The notes below the pieces were generated by a model. It was not told where the DNA came from and searched no databases. It saw only the letters and a program-made list of their open reading frames with translations. Positions 27,212-37,172 of a DNA stretch of 64,000 nt are shown here, piece after piece. Position numbers and translations under genes: made by a program. Every line of letters starts with the position of its first letter. The first letter of the stretch is position 1. Where the stretch lies: positions 1-64,000 of the forward strand of contig JAUHZC010000004.1 in the NCBI GenBank assembly GCA_030425805.1, read 5' to 3'. Origin of the DNA: Alphaproteobacteria bacterium (GTDB taxonomy: Bacteria; Pseudomonadota; Alphaproteobacteria; JAUHZC01).

Positions 27212-27375
27212 AATAATAGAATTTATTTTTAAATACTTGATTAGGTGATTTGTGTGATTTTGTCAAATTTTTTATCCGATTTGTAATAAAATGCTATAGG
27301 AGTGGACGTGCAGCCTTTGCGATTGTAATGGAGAGAGAATAAAGGTGCACAGTGACCTATGCGCAATCCCCTATA

Positions 27376-27405
27376 CAAAAAAACCACCCCATTGGGGTGG
27401 TTTTG
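27376..27405 (-). terminator. Rho-independent terminator of the TolA-like gene
   Basis: AAAACCACCCC / GGGGTGGTTTT with a three-base loop; read on the minus strand it ends in a run of seven Ts. It lies about 25 bases after the stop of the 27432-28553 gene. The 165 bases between it and the acetyltransferase start show no gene. Confidence 0.85.
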
Positions 27406-27431
27406 TGCGAAAGGCATTAAGTAATTTAGGG

Positions 27432-28553
27432 TTAACCAAAGCTAATGGTAACCTTATCCCCTTCATGCTTAATAACAAGCTCTGTTGCCCGGCTATCTCC
27501 GAAATAAGCAGTGTCCTTGGAAACACCCTCTCCACGGAAACTAGAAGACAGGCCTACCACTTCCACTGCTACACCAGAAAATGTACCTGTTGTTTTCCCT
27601 TCTGAGATTCCAATGCGCTCAAGTACAGAATCGTAAGTATCTCCTTCTTTGAACGCGCTACGAGCTACCGTCGCATCACCTTTAGCAACAACCTTATCAC
27701 CCTCTACAAAGGCAAAGAGGCTTCCAGAAACAGAGTTTGAAACAAGCCCGCTATGAACAGTCATCATATCTTTTGCATTTTGCTCAAGCTTGGAGTTGCC
27801 TTTGACTTTTTCTGCAAGATTAGCAAGAGTCACTCCTGCAGCCTTAGCAGCATTCATATCTTTAGGCATATCTGCGAGAACTTGCTCAGGTGTTTTTGTT
27901 GGCTCTGCCTCTTCAGGTGCAGCTGCTTCCTTGGTTTCTTTTGCAGCTTTATCGGCTGCGGCCTTATCAGCGGCTGCCTTATCTGCAGCAGCTTTATCGG
28001 CAGCTTCTTCTTCGGCTTTCTTAGCAGCAGCGGCATCTGCCTCAGCCTTGGCTTTTGCAGCAGCTTCTTCTTCGGCTTTCTTAGCGGCAGCCTCAGATTC
28101 TGCAGCCTTCTTTCGGGCCTCAGCTTCCCTTTTGGCTCTTTCTTCATCAGCCTTTTTCGCAGCAGCAGCTAGGTCTGCTTTTTTCTTAGCAGCGGCAGCA
28201 GCAGCTTCTTCAGCAGCCTTAGCTTTTTTTGCTTCTCTCTCAAGCACCTCTTTCTTGACCTTTTCGATCAAACTTTTAGAGCTTGCATACTCTGAATCAG
28301 TCATAGAACCTTTCATTGTCCAGCTTTCCCACTGCTTTGCCTCCTGGGCAAAACCATTTTCTTTTAGAAAATTGTGAAAAGGTGCAGAGGCTTGCCTACG
28401 CGCAGCAGTAGACATTCTCTTCGGTTTCTTCGTTTTGTACAAAGTTTCAGCACCGGTAATTTGCGCTGAGAGGGCTGCCTCAGTGTCGCTTGGTGTCAGA
28501 AGAAAACCGACACCTGCAAACGCTACAGATAGAAGTAATTTTTTGTTTAACAT
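27432..28553 (-). CDS. Exported Ala/Lys/Glu-rich coiled-coil protein, function unknown
   Basis: 373 residues. A Sec signal peptide (KKLLLSVAFAGVGFLLTP...TEAA) is followed by about 80 residues of unique sequence, then roughly 120 residues of charged Ala-rich helix (KKAEEEAAAKAKAEADAAAA, then repeated KAAAD units) like the rod of TolA or bacterial histone-like tails, and a globular C-terminal part ending FGDSRATELVIKHEGDKVTI. No known C-terminal domain is recognised, so calling it TolA would be unjustified; there are no tolQRB neighbours. It is probably periplasmic or exported. A terminator follows directly. Confidence 0.75.
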   Translation of the reverse strand: MLNKKLLLSVAFAGVGFLLTPSDTEAALSAQITGAETLYKTKKPKRMSTAARRQASAPFHNFLKENGFAQEAKQWESWTMKGSMTDSEYASSKSLIEKVKKEVLEREAKKAKAAEEAAAAAAKKKADLAAAAKKADEERAKREAEARKKAAESEAAAKKAEEEAAAKAKAEADAAAAKKAEEEAADKAAADKAAADKAAADKAAKETKEAAAPEEAEPTKTPEQVLADMPKDMNAAKAAGVTLANLAEKVKGNSKLEQNAKDMMTVHSGLVSNSVSGSLFAFVEGDKVVAKGDATVARSAFKEGDTYDSVLERIGISEGKTTGTFSGVAVEVVGLSSSFRGEGVSKDTAYFGDSRATELVIKHEGDKVTISFG

Positions 28554-28691
28554 ATCCCTGTCCTTACTTTAAAAAGAATTACTCTAAAAGTGTGACACTT
28601 CTAAAACAAAGCGTCAAACCTTTTTTTCTAAGCAAATCCTTAAAAATCAAGAGACTTTGAGGGAAAACTAAGAGAAAATTAAAGTCTTTGG

Positions 28692-28862
28692 CTACTTGAT
28701 TTTCTTTTCAGTGAAAAGAACATGCTTCCGGACTTTAGGGTCATACTTCTTCATCTCAAGCTTATCTGGTGTTTGCTTGGGATTTTTCTTCGCGACAAAA
28801 AAGTATCCTGTATCAGCAGTGCTCACCATACGAACCAAAATAGTATTGCCTTTTTTAGCCAT
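28692..28862 (-). CDS. rpmG: 50S ribosomal protein L33
   Basis: 56-residue large-subunit protein. The translation begins [20 protein letters not shown] and continues [20 protein letters not shown], with C-terminal [10 protein letters not shown]. This is the cysteine-free form of L33, which does not bind zinc. It stands alone between the TolA-like gene and the outer-membrane barrel genes. Confidence 0.95.
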   Translation of the reverse strand: MAKKGNTILVRMVSTADTGYFFVAKKNPKQTPDKLEMKKYDPKVRKHVLFTEKKIK

Positions 28863-28917
28863 TCTAAAATTCCTCTAATTAGGTCTTTTCTAGCGGCAAT
28901 CTAAAAAAAAGTCAAAT

Positions 28918-28945
28918 AAAAAGCCTCCCAAAAGGGAGGCTTTTA
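28918..28945 (-). terminator. Rho-independent terminator of the first barrel gene
   Basis: AAGCCTCCC / GGGAGGCTT with an AAAA loop; on the minus strand the stem is followed by TTTTTATTT. It sits 20 bases beyond the stop codon of the gene at 28967-29569. Its stem sequence is nearly the same as that of the next terminator upstream. Confidence 0.88.
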
Positions 28946-28966
28946 TCTTGTGTTTTTCTTCTAGGA

Positions 28967-29569
28967 TTAGAAGGAGTATGCAAGACGAAGCTTTGCAACA
29001 CCAGTACGTGGTGTTTGCTTTACTACAGCACCATAGGTTGTTGGTGTGCCAAAATTGATTTTTCCAAAGAATGTGTAGTCATAAGTAAGACCAATTGTCA
29101 TGGACTCAGTCACTTTTCCGGATACGCCAAGACCAACAAGGAAGCCACCTTTCTTTTTCTTTAGTTTTGAGGTTGCATCTTTTACTTCAAAACCAGCATA
29201 GTTGTATCCAAGACGGAGATCAGTCTTTGCACCACCAAACTTTGTACCAAGAGTTACAACACCTTGGAGGGAGTATTTTTGTTTTGACTTAATGCCGGTA
29301 GAATCATTTTTACCTTTTACGCCAGAAAGATCAAAGCCAACTTCAACACCAACGATGAAAGGCATATCTCCCTCGGAAACCATCATGTTGTAGGAACCGA
29401 AAAGTCCACCAACAACTCCTTTAGCAGATTCATCTGTTTTAACGCTGTCATTTTCAGCTCTGTAAGTATTTGATCCATAACCGAGAGCAACACCAAGGTT
29501 GAAGCCTTCAGCTTGTGCAGAACCTACTGCAGCTGCGGATAGCGCGAGGGCTAATGCAAATTTTTTCAT
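28967..29569 (-). CDS. Outer-membrane beta-barrel protein, paralogue 1
   Basis: 200 residues. Signal peptide MKKFALALALSAAAVGSAQA, then alternating beta strands (FNLGVALGYGSN, LRLGYNYAGF, GLTYDYTFFG) and a C-terminal aromatic residue after RLAYSF, the usual outer-membrane insertion signal. The size and pattern match eight-stranded opacity/porin-family barrels. ATG at 29569 follows GGAGA at good spacing; the frame extends four codons further. It is a tandem duplicate of the gene at 29733-30317, with an identical signal peptide. Function unknown; probably a surface-exposed barrel. Confidence 0.85.
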   Translation of the reverse strand: MKKFALALALSAAAVGSAQAEGFNLGVALGYGSNTYRAENDSVKTDESAKGVVGGLFGSYNMMVSEGDMPFIVGVEVGFDLSGVKGKNDSTGIKSKQKYSLQGVVTLGTKFGGAKTDLRLGYNYAGFEVKDATSKLKKKKGGFLVGLGVSGKVTESMTIGLTYDYTFFGKINFGTPTTYGAVVKQTPRTGVAKLRLAYSF

Positions 29570-29642
29570 AATTGTCTCCAATAATTTAATTACAATTTAA
29601 ACGATATGGGATGAAAGGGGGGTGGTCTATAGAAGAGAGCGT

Positions 29643-29672
29643 ATTAGACAAAAATAAATTAAATTGTTGCAA
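29643..29672 (-). promoter_or_regulatory. Putative promoter of barrel paralogue 1
   Basis: On the minus strand TTGCAA (29672-29667) and TCTAAT (29648-29643) are 18 bases apart; TCTAAT matches the -10 consensus at five positions. The ten bases TTTGCAACAA that include the -35 box also occur at the same distance upstream of paralogue 2. Confidence 0.5.
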
Positions 29673-29681
29673 AATCAGCAC

Positions 29682-29711
29682 AAAAAAAGCCTCCCCTTGG
29701 GGAGGCTTTTA
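29682..29711 (-). terminator. Rho-independent terminator of the second barrel gene
   Basis: AAAAGCCTCCCC / GGGGAGGCTTTT with a short loop and seven Ts after it on the minus strand. It lies 21 bases past the stop of the 29733-30317 gene, so each paralogue is its own transcription unit. Confidence 0.88.
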
Positions 29712-29732
29712 TCATTTTCTCTAAGTTAGAGA

Positions 29733-30317
29733 TTAGAAGGAGTATGCAAGACGGAGTTTTGCAACGCCTGTGTTTGGCTTAAACTCAACGTTTCCTTCTT
29801 TGAGCTTTCCAAAGAATGTGTAGTCATATGTGAGGCCGAGGGACATCGCTTCTGTAACTTTACCAGATACACCAAGACCGACAAGGAATCCGCCCTTGCT
29901 TTTCTTCTTAGTTGATGTGCCAGCCTTAGCTTCAAAACGGGCGTAGTTGTATCCAAGACGGAGGTCAGTCTTCGCACCACTGAATTTTGTACCAAGCGTT
30001 ACAACACCTTGGAGGGAGTATTTTTGCTTAAGCTCAGAAACTGTACCAACTTCTTCTTTACCCTTGATTCCGGAAAGATCAGCTCCAAGCTCAACGCCAA
30101 CGATGAAAGGATTTTCCCCTTCAGAAACCATCATGTCATAGGAGCCAAAAAGGCCACCAACAACGCCGCGTGCACCTAGTTCAGTTTTGTCGCCAGCATC
30201 GTCCATCTTAACAAAAGTGTTACCATAACCAAGAGCAAGACCGAGGTTAAAAGAATCAGCTTGTGCAGAACCTACTGCAGCTGCAGATAGCGCGAGGGCT
30301 AATGCAAATTTTTTCAT
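29733..30317 (-). CDS. Outer-membrane beta-barrel protein, paralogue 2
   Basis: 194 residues, closely related to paralogue 1: same signal peptide (MKKFALALALSAAAVGSAQA), shared blocks GVVGGLFGSYDMMVSEGENP, KYSLQGVVTLGTKF and KTDLRLGYNYA, and the same RLAYSF end. Sequence differs mainly in the segments that should form surface loops (for example around 25-45 and 75-85), as expected for barrels exposed to host or phage. GGAGAATAATCTC precedes the ATG. The pair arose by tandem duplication. Confidence 0.87.
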   Translation of the reverse strand: MKKFALALALSAAAVGSAQADSFNLGLALGYGNTFVKMDDAGDKTELGARGVVGGLFGSYDMMVSEGENPFIVGVELGADLSGIKGKEEVGTVSELKQKYSLQGVVTLGTKFSGAKTDLRLGYNYARFEAKAGTSTKKKSKGGFLVGLGVSGKVTEAMSLGLTYDYTFFGKLKEGNVEFKPNTGVAKLRLAYSF

Positions 30318-30416
30318 GAGATTATTCTCCAGTTGTTTTATTACAATGACACTTTAAGCATGTTGATCATTTTAAGTCCAGCATCTTCCCCAGGCAGGTC
30401 CTCAATAAAAAGCGAT

Positions 30417-30434
30417 TTGTTGCAAATTTACAAC
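30417..30434. promoter_or_regulatory. Inverted repeat between barrel gene and nhaA
   Basis: GTTGCAAATTTACAAC (30419-30434) is a near-perfect palindrome around AAATTT, located in the divergent region between paralogue 2 and nhaA. It could be an operator or part of a promoter for either gene. The TTTGCAACAA half is shared with the promoter region of paralogue 1. Confidence 0.35.
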
Positions 30435-30549
30435 GATTTTCGAGATTCGCTCGAGGTATGCTCTTTTCTTACATTTTTCGGGTCTTGTGACTAGCCCTTT
30501 GCAACGCCATCGAAAAGCCTTAGACTGGTTCGTGGCACGGAGGCAACAT

Positions 30550-31698
30550 ATGAAGTGGATCAAAGCTTTTTTTCAAACAGAGGCCGCTGCTGGGATATTC
30601 CTAAGTCTTGCGGTCATTCTCGCGTTGGTTTTAAAAAACTCTCCTCTCGCTGAAGTCTATACAGCTTTTTTGAATATCCAATTGACCCTCCCCCTAGGTG
30701 TTTTGACTGTGAGTAAACCCCTCACGCTTTGGATTAATGATGCTTTGATGGCGTTTTTTTTCTTTGTAGTCGGGATGGAAATCAAGAGAGAAGTTATGGC
30801 AGGTGAGCTTTCTACACTTGATCAGCGGCGGCTTCCTGTTCTTGCAGCCCTTGGAGGGTTAATCGTGCCAGCTTTGATGTACTTGCTTTTCAATGCAGAA
30901 GATCCAGTCGCTAGGCAAGGGTGGGCCATCCCAGCTGCAACAGATATTGCCTTTGCTGTGGGTGTGATGGTGGTTTTGGGAAAGCGGGTGCCAACGGCTT
31001 TGAAAGTTTGCCTCCTTGCCATTGCCATTATTGATGACTTGGCGGCTATTTTAATTATTGCCTTCTTCTACACAGCAGATCTTTCCTGGCAGGCTCTCGT
31101 CATTGCAGGAATGTTTTTGAGTCTTCTCATCTTTTTGAGTAAGCAAAATGTGTTCTCGATACCGCTTTATATGATCCTTGGGGCTTGCATGTGGCTTGCT
31201 GTTCTGAAGTCTGGTGTCCATGCAACCCTTGCGGGAGTGTTATTGGGGCTATGTATTCCGCTAAAATATAAAGGGCAAGGGGTTCTTGAAAAGCTGGAAC
31301 ATGACTGTCATCCTTATGTGGCCTATATGATTTTGCCCCTTTTTGCTTTTGCTAATGCGGGGATTCCCCTAGGAGGGCTAGGTTTTGAAACGCTTTTGCA
31401 CCCTGTGACCCTTGGGATCTTGGTAGGGCTTTTTGTGGGAAAACAGCTCGGTGTTCTGGCCTTTACCTGGATTGGAACTCAGCTTGGGCTTTGTGCGCTA
31501 CCAAGAGGTGTTCGGTGGACTTCTTTTTATGGGCTTGCCCTGATTACCGGTATTGGCTTTACAATGAGTTTATTTATTGGGAATTTGGCTTTTCCGGGTG
31601 ATTTATTCCAGACTCCTGTTCGGCTTGGAGTTTTAGTGGGATCCTTGCTCTCAGGTGTTTGTGGTTATATGGTTTTGAGGTTGTGCTCTAAAACTTAG
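30550..31698 (+). CDS. nhaA: Na+/H+ antiporter NhaA
   Basis: Inner-membrane antiporter exporting Na+ in exchange for protons, for sodium and pH homeostasis. About twelve hydrophobic segments. The ion-binding Asp pair is in AIAIIDDLAAILIIAFFY, and the conserved ATDIAFAVGVMVVLGKRVP and GIGFTMSLFIGNLAF blocks are present. The frame is open from 30487, but ATG at 30550 has a GGAGG site seven bases before it and begins MKWIKAFFQTEAAAGIFLS, the normal NhaA N-terminus; 382 residues. Its stop overlaps that of the convergent LRR gene by four bases. Confidence 0.95.
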   Translation: MKWIKAFFQTEAAAGIFLSLAVILALVLKNSPLAEVYTAFLNIQLTLPLGVLTVSKPLTLWINDALMAFFFFVVGMEIKREVMAGELSTLDQRRLPVLAALGGLIVPALMYLLFNAEDPVARQGWAIPAATDIAFAVGVMVVLGKRVPTALKVCLLAIAIIDDLAAILIIAFFYTADLSWQALVIAGMFLSLLIFLSKQNVFSIPLYMILGACMWLAVLKSGVHATLAGVLLGLCIPLKYKGQGVLEKLEHDCHPYVAYMILPLFAFANAGIPLGGLGFETLLHPVTLGILVGLFVGKQLGVLAFTWIGTQLGLCALPRGVRWTSFYGLALITGIGFTMSLFIGNLAFPGDLFQTPVRLGVLVGSLLSGVCGYMVLRLCSKT

Positions 31699-32840
31699 CT
31701 ATCAAGTTTGAGAAGAAAAGCCTTGGATTTCTCACCTGCACCATCCTCACCATCATCGTCACCCTCTTTACCAGCAACCAAAGCCTGTAAAGCGGCTGCT
31801 TTATCAGGTGTTACAGCGCAGCCCCCTAAGTCAAGGCAGGTAAGTGAGGGAGATGCAAGTGCAGCTTCAACAATTTCAGTTACGATATCTGCAAGGCCTG
31901 GATTTCCAAAGAGGGAGAGTTCCTCTAGGTGTTCCATCGCTAAGATGCTTCGAAGGCCTGTAAGGGCTGCTGCCCCCATTCCTCCATTTTCCAGGAGAAG
32001 TCGTTGCAACCCAGAGGGTAAATGTGCTGCAAGTTCAGCAAGTTCAGTCCCGCCCAAGTCATTTTCAGAGAGGTCAAGAACCCTGAGTTTTGGGCATCTT
32101 TTGAGGCCTGTTAGAAATCTTGTGGAGCTGTCTTTATGTAATACAAGGCCTACATCCCGAAGGTGAAGCCCCCGCAAAAGTGGGAGAGGGGGGAAATAAC
32201 GAAGTCCTCCGTTTTGAAGACCGTTTTCTGATAAATCAAGAACAACAAGCTTCCCATGAAATTTTCTACCAGTGGGGCGTCCTCTCAGATCATACTCTTT
32301 TGTTGAAGGTCCTCTTAGAGCAGGAAGAAGGATTGCAGCGTCTGCAGGTGTGAGTCCACAGCCTTCCATCCGGAAGTGCAGGACTTTTTCTAGTCCGCTA
32401 AGAGCCCGAAAGAGTCTCTGGGAAGCGGGTCTGGTTTTTCCAGGAGAGCAGGCTGCGCTTCCAACAACCCATCTAATAAATGACATGTAGCTGCAGCCCC
32501 TGAGCTGGCCAGAACTAAGAGCGGCAGTGATTTTATCAATCTCCTTTGCCTCAGGGGATTCTCGCTGAGCCCTTGTTCTCCAAGCTAGTCCAAGCTCTTT
32601 GACAAGGTCAGCAGCTCCAGGGTGTCCCTCAATAGCTTTTAGATATGGTGGAAAAATTAGGGCTTGTGGTGCTGTTTCAGGGGCTGCACGTCCTTCAGCT
32701 GCTTTGGGAGTGCCTCCTGCAGCTGCTGCAGCTGTCCTGGGAGAAACTTCAGCCTCCCCTTCTCTAGTAGCATCTGCTGCCCTCCCTTCATTGCTATGGA
32801 AAAAAGAAACAGCAAGAAGAAATAAATACAGATGCTTCAT
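31695..32840 (-). CDS. Secreted leucine-rich-repeat (RNI-type) protein, candidate effector
   Basis: 381 residues. Signal peptide KHLYLFLLAVSFFHSNEGRA, an Ala/Gly/Glu-rich segment, a helical part, then ribonuclease-inhibitor-type leucine-rich repeats from about residue 150 on: VLDLSENGLQNGGLRYFPPL, RVLDLSENDLGGTELAELAA, LEELSLFGNPGLADI, SLTCLDLGGCAVTPDKA. RNI repeats are typical of eukaryotic and host-targeted proteins and bind other proteins. An acidic patch (GDDDGEDGAGEK) precedes the C-terminus; there is no CaaX box. TTG 32846 is an alternative start two codons upstream with somewhat better ribosome-site spacing. Confidence 0.8.
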   Translation of the reverse strand: MKHLYLFLLAVSFFHSNEGRAADATREGEAEVSPRTAAAAAGGTPKAAEGRAAPETAPQALIFPPYLKAIEGHPGAADLVKELGLAWRTRAQRESPEAKEIDKITAALSSGQLRGCSYMSFIRWVVGSAACSPGKTRPASQRLFRALSGLEKVLHFRMEGCGLTPADAAILLPALRGPSTKEYDLRGRPTGRKFHGKLVVLDLSENGLQNGGLRYFPPLPLLRGLHLRDVGLVLHKDSSTRFLTGLKRCPKLRVLDLSENDLGGTELAELAAHLPSGLQRLLLENGGMGAAALTGLRSILAMEHLEELSLFGNPGLADIVTEIVEAALASPSLTCLDLGGCAVTPDKAAALQALVAGKEGDDDGEDGAGEKSKAFLLKLDS

Positions 32841-32954
32841 GGTCAATAAAACCTTATTTATAATTTAATTAAAATTCAAAATAAGGATAGTTGTCTACAG
32901 AAAAGAAAAAAAAGATGGGATTGTCTGTTTCTTATGGAAAGGGTATAATGCGAT

Positions 32955-35780
32955 TTACCGCTTTAAGAGCGGTGCAAGATATTTCCCTGTGAAGCTTTTT
33001 TGACATTTTGTCATTTCTTCAGGTGTTCCCGTTGTCAGGATTTGTCCACCGCCACTTCCCCCTTCGGGACCAATGTCAATCACGTGATCTACAGTTTTGA
33101 TAACATCCAGGTTATGCTCAATGATAATCATGGTATTTCCCTGATCAACCAAGGCATGGAGAACTTCCAGGAGCTTTCGAATGTCCTCAAAGTGCAGGCC
33201 TGTTGTCGGCTCGTCCAGGATATAGAGTGTGCGACCCGTTGAGCGTTTGCAGAGCTCCTTTGCAAGTTTAACGCGCTGGGCTTCTCCGCCGGAAAGGGTT
33301 GTGGCTTGCTGCCCAATCTTAATATAGTCAAGCCCAACTTCAGAGAGGGTTTTTAGCTTGTTGCCAATGCTAGGGATAGCTTCAAAGAATTGCACACCTT
33401 CTTCTACAGTCATATCTAGAATATCTGCAATGGATTTTCCTTTATAACTCACTTCAAGTGTTTCTCGATTGTACCGTTTCCCATGGCACTGGTCGCAAGT
33501 GACATAAACATCGGGGAGGAAGTGCATTTCAATTTTTGTAACGCCATCTCCCTGACACGCTTCACAACGTCCTCCTTTGACATTGAAAGAAAAGCGGCCA
33601 GGTCCATAGCCACGCGCTTTAGACTCAGGGAGAGTCGCAAACCACTCCCGAATCGGTGTGAAGGCCCCAATATATGTAGCTGGGTTTGAGCGTGGGGTGC
33701 GGCCAATGGGTGACTGGTCAATGTCGACAATCTTGTCAATATATTCAACACCCGTAATCTCTTTACACGGGCCAGGCTGTTCCCGGCCACCATTAAAGAG
33801 CTGATTGAGGTTTTTATAGAGGGTCTCAATCACAAGAGAGGATTTTCCTCCTCCTGAAACCCCTGTCACACCAATCATTTTCCCTAAGGGAAAGGAAGCT
33901 GTGAGATTCTTGAGATTGTTTGCTGTTGCCCCTTTTATAACGAGCTCTTTCCCATTGCCAGAGCGTAGGGTTTTCGGGACGGGGATTTCCCGTTTTCCTG
34001 AGAGGTATTGCCCCGTAAGGCTTTCTGAAGACTTTTCGATGGCTTCGGGTGTCCCTTGGGCAATAATGGTACCGCCGTGCACACCTGCGCCTGGCCCCAT
34101 GTCAATGACGTGGTCTGCTTGGCGGATGGCATCCTCATCATGCTCCACGACTAAAACAGAGTTTCCGATATCTCTCAATCTCTTGAGCGTTTCTAGAAGA
34201 CGGTCATTATCTCTTTGGTGAAGACCAATGGAGGGTTCATCTAACACATAAAGCACACCTGTGAGGCCTGAGCCAATTTGGGAAGCGAGGCGAATGCGTT
34301 GACTCTCGCCTCCTGAGAGTGTTCCAGAAGCGCGGGATAAGGAAAGATAGCCAAGGCCAACGCTGTTCAGGAACATGAGGCGTTCCCGAATTTCTTTTAG
34401 AATACGGGTTGCAATTTGTTGATCTTTTTCAGAAAGCTTTTCCTCAAGCTCTTCAAACCAAAGACCTGCCCGGCGAATGGAGAGTTCTGTGATCTCCCCG
34501 ATATGTTTGTTTTGGATCTTTACAGCAAGAGCTTCGGGTTTTAAGCGGTGGCCATCACATCCACCACAAGGATGAGTGGATTGGTAGCGTGAAAGATCAT
34601 CCCGAGTTCGACCCTCACGTTCTTGGTAACGTCGCTTAAGAGCAGGAATTACACCTTCGAAGGGCTTATTGGATTTATAACTTCTTCCATCATCTTCAAT
34701 GATCATGGGGATTTTTTTATCACCTGTACCCTGGAGAATTGCCTCTTGGACATCAAGTGAGAGCTTTGAAAAAGGAAGTTTTGCGCTTTGTCCAAAGGCT
34801 TCAACCACTTGAGCAAGGACTTGTTTATAATAAAATGCAAAGGCTGTATTCCATGGGGCAATCGCACCCTCAAGAACAGACTTGCTGGGGTCTGGAATGA
34901 TGAGTTTGGGATCAAAAATAATTTTCTGCCCTAACCCATCACAAACAGGACAGGCACCAAAAGGGCTATTGAAAGAAAAGAGTCGAGGTTCAATTTCTTC
35001 AATCATGAATCCTGAAACGGGGCAGGCAAATTTTTCGGAAAAGAGGTGTTCTACTCCGCCATCTGCCTCCTCGGCAATACAAAGACCTTCTCCTAATTTA
35101 AAGGCCATCTCAACAGAATCAGCAAGACGTTGCTTCATAGCGGGTTTAACCACTACCCGGTCTACTACAGCGGAAATGGTATGCTTCAGCTTTTTGTTAA
35201 GTGCTGGGGCTTCAGAAGTTTCAATGAACTCACCATTGACTTTCATACGTGTGAAGCCTTTTTTAAGCATATCTTTGAAGATATCTTTGTATTCTCCCTT
35301 CCGGCCACGGACTAAGGGGGCAAGGAGGTATAGCTTGGTTCCTTCTGGAAGGGCGAGGAGTCGATCGACAACTTGTGAGATTGTTTGACTCTCGATCGGT
35401 TTGCCTGTGGCGGGAGAGTAGGGAACTCCAATGCGTGCAAACAGAAGCCGGAGGTAGTCATAAATCTCTGTAACTGTTCCCACAGTCGATCGTGGGTTTC
35501 TTGATGTGGTTTTCTGCTCAATAGAAATCGCTGGACTTAGGCCTTCAATTGCATCTACATCAGGCTTTTGCATCATCTCAAGGAATTGACGGGCATAAGC
35601 AGAAAGGCTTTCAACATAGCGACGTTGCCCTTCAGCATAGATTGTGTCGAAGGCTAGAGAAGATTTCCCACTTCCTGATAGGCCTGTGATGACCACAAGC
35701 TTATCTCGGGGAATATCAACATTGATGTTTTTTAGGTTGTGTTCGCGTGCCCCTTGGACACGGATTGTATCAAGACTCAT
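32955..35780 (-). CDS. uvrA: Excinuclease ABC subunit A
   Basis: DNA-damage recognition ATPase of nucleotide excision repair, working with UvrB as a dimer. Two ABC ATPase modules are intact: Walker [10 protein letters not shown] (33-41) and [10 protein letters not shown], signature motifs [12 protein letters not shown] and [12 protein letters not shown], and [11 protein letters not shown] and [11 protein letters not shown]. Zinc-binding pairs appear as [16 protein letters not shown] and CEACQGDG with CDQCHGKRY. 941 residues, full length. It is a single gene, with the MFS gene 40 bases upstream on the same strand. Confidence 0.98.
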   Translation of the reverse strand: MSLDTIRVQGAREHNLKNINVDIPRDKLVVITGLSGSGKSSLAFDTIYAEGQRRYVESLSAYARQFLEMMQKPDVDAIEGLSPAISIEQKTTSRNPRSTVGTVTEIYDYLRLLFARIGVPYSPATGKPIESQTISQVVDRLLALPEGTKLYLLAPLVRGRKGEYKDIFKDMLKKGFTRMKVNGEFIETSEAPALNKKLKHTISAVVDRVVVKPAMKQRLADSVEMAFKLGEGLCIAEEADGGVEHLFSEKFACPVSGFMIEEIEPRLFSFNSPFGACPVCDGLGQKIIFDPKLIIPDPSKSVLEGAIAPWNTAFAFYYKQVLAQVVEAFGQSAKLPFSKLSLDVQEAILQGTGDKKIPMIIEDDGRSYKSNKPFEGVIPALKRRYQEREGRTRDDLSRYQSTHPCGGCDGHRLKPEALAVKIQNKHIGEITELSIRRAGLWFEELEEKLSEKDQQIATRILKEIRERLMFLNSVGLGYLSLSRASGTLSGGESQRIRLASQIGSGLTGVLYVLDEPSIGLHQRDNDRLLETLKRLRDIGNSVLVVEHDEDAIRQADHVIDMGPGAGVHGGTIIAQGTPEAIEKSSESLTGQYLSGKREIPVPKTLRSGNGKELVIKGATANNLKNLTASFPLGKMIGVTGVSGGGKSSLVIETLYKNLNQLFNGGREQPGPCKEITGVEYIDKIVDIDQSPIGRTPRSNPATYIGAFTPIREWFATLPESKARGYGPGRFSFNVKGGRCEACQGDGVTKIEMHFLPDVYVTCDQCHGKRYNRETLEVSYKGKSIADILDMTVEEGVQFFEAIPSIGNKLKTLSEVGLDYIKIGQQATTLSGGEAQRVKLAKELCKRSTGRTLYILDEPTTGLHFEDIRKLLEVLHALVDQGNTMIIIEHNLDVIKTVDHVIDIGPEGGSGGGQILTTGTPEEMTKCQKSFTGKYLAPLLKR

Positions 35781-35820
35781 GGTGTTTCTTTACCAGAAAA
35801 TCTGGAAAAAGGGAACGAAA

Positions 35821-37065
35821 TTAGCGCTGCTCGCTTTTCCAAATCCAATAATAACCCGCTGCTGCAAGCAGAAGAGTCACAGGGATGATAGAAAGTCCCA
35901 TGATAAAACTATCACCAGAATAAACAGGTCGACCATCAGCCATTTGGCCATCCCAAGTTTTGGACATCACATACCCAATGGAGCTGTGGAAGAAATATCC
36001 AAAAGTCATAATAATCATATTCGCAATGGCTGTTGTTAGACCAATCTGGCTTGCTTTTACGTAGGTGCTAGCTTTGTAGATCACAAGAATTTGATAGGCA
36101 CACAGCATTCCCATGAGCAAGAACAAAAGGGTGAGGGTAAGTTGATTCGCAAAACCAAGGAGTATGTAGACAAAGATGGAAGCCATAAGGACTGCTGCCA
36201 AAATTGTGATGGGATAGTATGCCCCCGTCCGTTCAGCGCTATAGCTCAGGGCAGGAGAGCCAAAGCACATGCCAAGAAAAATCAAGGAAGGCAGGTAGGC
36301 TGATGTGTTTTCAGTAAAGCCGTAAAAAGCTCTGAGAAAGCCTGTTCCCCAGGCATCAGCAAATCCCTCAATGGGACCAACCATAAGACCAGCAAAAAGG
36401 CAGACAAGCATGACACGGCTATTTGAGAAGACAGATTTAATTTCTGCTGTGATGGATCTATCTCTACGCGCGGGGGAATCATAGGCTGGCATGATGCCAT
36501 ATACAGCCAAAGCAAGGAGGATGCCCATAAGACAAAGAATTTCAATGACTTTGTCCCACCCAAAATATTTCATGAGGAGAAGAACAGGTTGCCCACCGTA
36601 GATTGCGCCAACCAAACCAATGGCAACAGAAAAACCAAGCATGCGTGTGAAGCGCTCCTCAGGGAAAGCCATGCGGATGACTTTGAAAACACCAAGGATT
36701 GCAGCAGAGGATGCTGCGCCAAATAAAGCCCGCCCCAAAACAGGCCAAACCCAATCTTCACAGAAGATTAGAGGGAGAAGCCCTAGAACAGCAAGGATAA
36801 TGGAGGTAGACATCACAATACGGGGACCATAGCGATCCAGCATGATTCCGACAGGAATGTGAAGTGCAGCGTAGCCAATGTAGTAAACACCAGAGAATTG
36901 ACCAAAGAGGGCTGCATCAATATCAAAGCGCCCTATAATTTGATCCATCATAATGTTCGGCAGAACACGCAGAATATATTGAAAAGCATAAAACAGAGAA
37001 GCCAGGGCCCACATAGCCCAAATGACATATTCACTAGAAAAAGAAGCTTTTGGCCTATTATTCAT
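35821..37065 (-). CDS. Major facilitator superfamily transporter
   Basis: 414 residues with about twelve hydrophobic segments. The MFS motif between TM2 and TM3 is visible ([14 protein letters not shown]), as is the aromatic N-terminal helix [20 protein letters not shown]. It looks like the sugar-phosphate/organic-acid permease-like branch abundant in intracellular alphaproteobacteria, but nothing here fixes the substrate. It lies upstream of uvrA on the same strand and divergent from the repeat-protein gene. Confidence 0.85.
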   Translation of the reverse strand: MNNRPKASFSSEYVIWAMWALASLFYAFQYILRVLPNIMMDQIIGRFDIDAALFGQFSGVYYIGYAALHIPVGIMLDRYGPRIVMSTSIILAVLGLLPLIFCEDWVWPVLGRALFGAASSAAILGVFKVIRMAFPEERFTRMLGFSVAIGLVGAIYGGQPVLLLMKYFGWDKVIEILCLMGILLALAVYGIMPAYDSPARRDRSITAEIKSVFSNSRVMLVCLFAGLMVGPIEGFADAWGTGFLRAFYGFTENTSAYLPSLIFLGMCFGSPALSYSAERTGAYYPITILAAVLMASIFVYILLGFANQLTLTLLFLLMGMLCAYQILVIYKASTYVKASQIGLTTAIANMIIMTFGYFFHSSIGYVMSKTWDGQMADGRPVYSGDSFIMGLSIIPVTLLLAAAGYYWIWKSEQR

Positions 37066-37172
37066 GTAACTTGGAACCTTATCTCCCCTAAAACCCTACT
37101 CGAATTTGCCTCAAAAATCTAGCCCTTTGTCTTGAATTGCAATTTAAAAGAAAATTAACCTCAAAGTTTTAA

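Noticed and set aside
27212-27375. Possible gene remnant reading ...RSGRAAFAIVMERE-stop near 27299-27343
   Set aside because: The frame has no start codon, is short, and matches nothing I recognise.
27790-28377. A 195-codon Ala/Ser-rich open frame on the plus strand
   Set aside because: It is antisense to the Ala/Lys/Glu-rich coil of the exported protein at 27432-28553; such GC-rich low-complexity coding sequence gives long antisense frames by chance. It has no ribosome-binding site.
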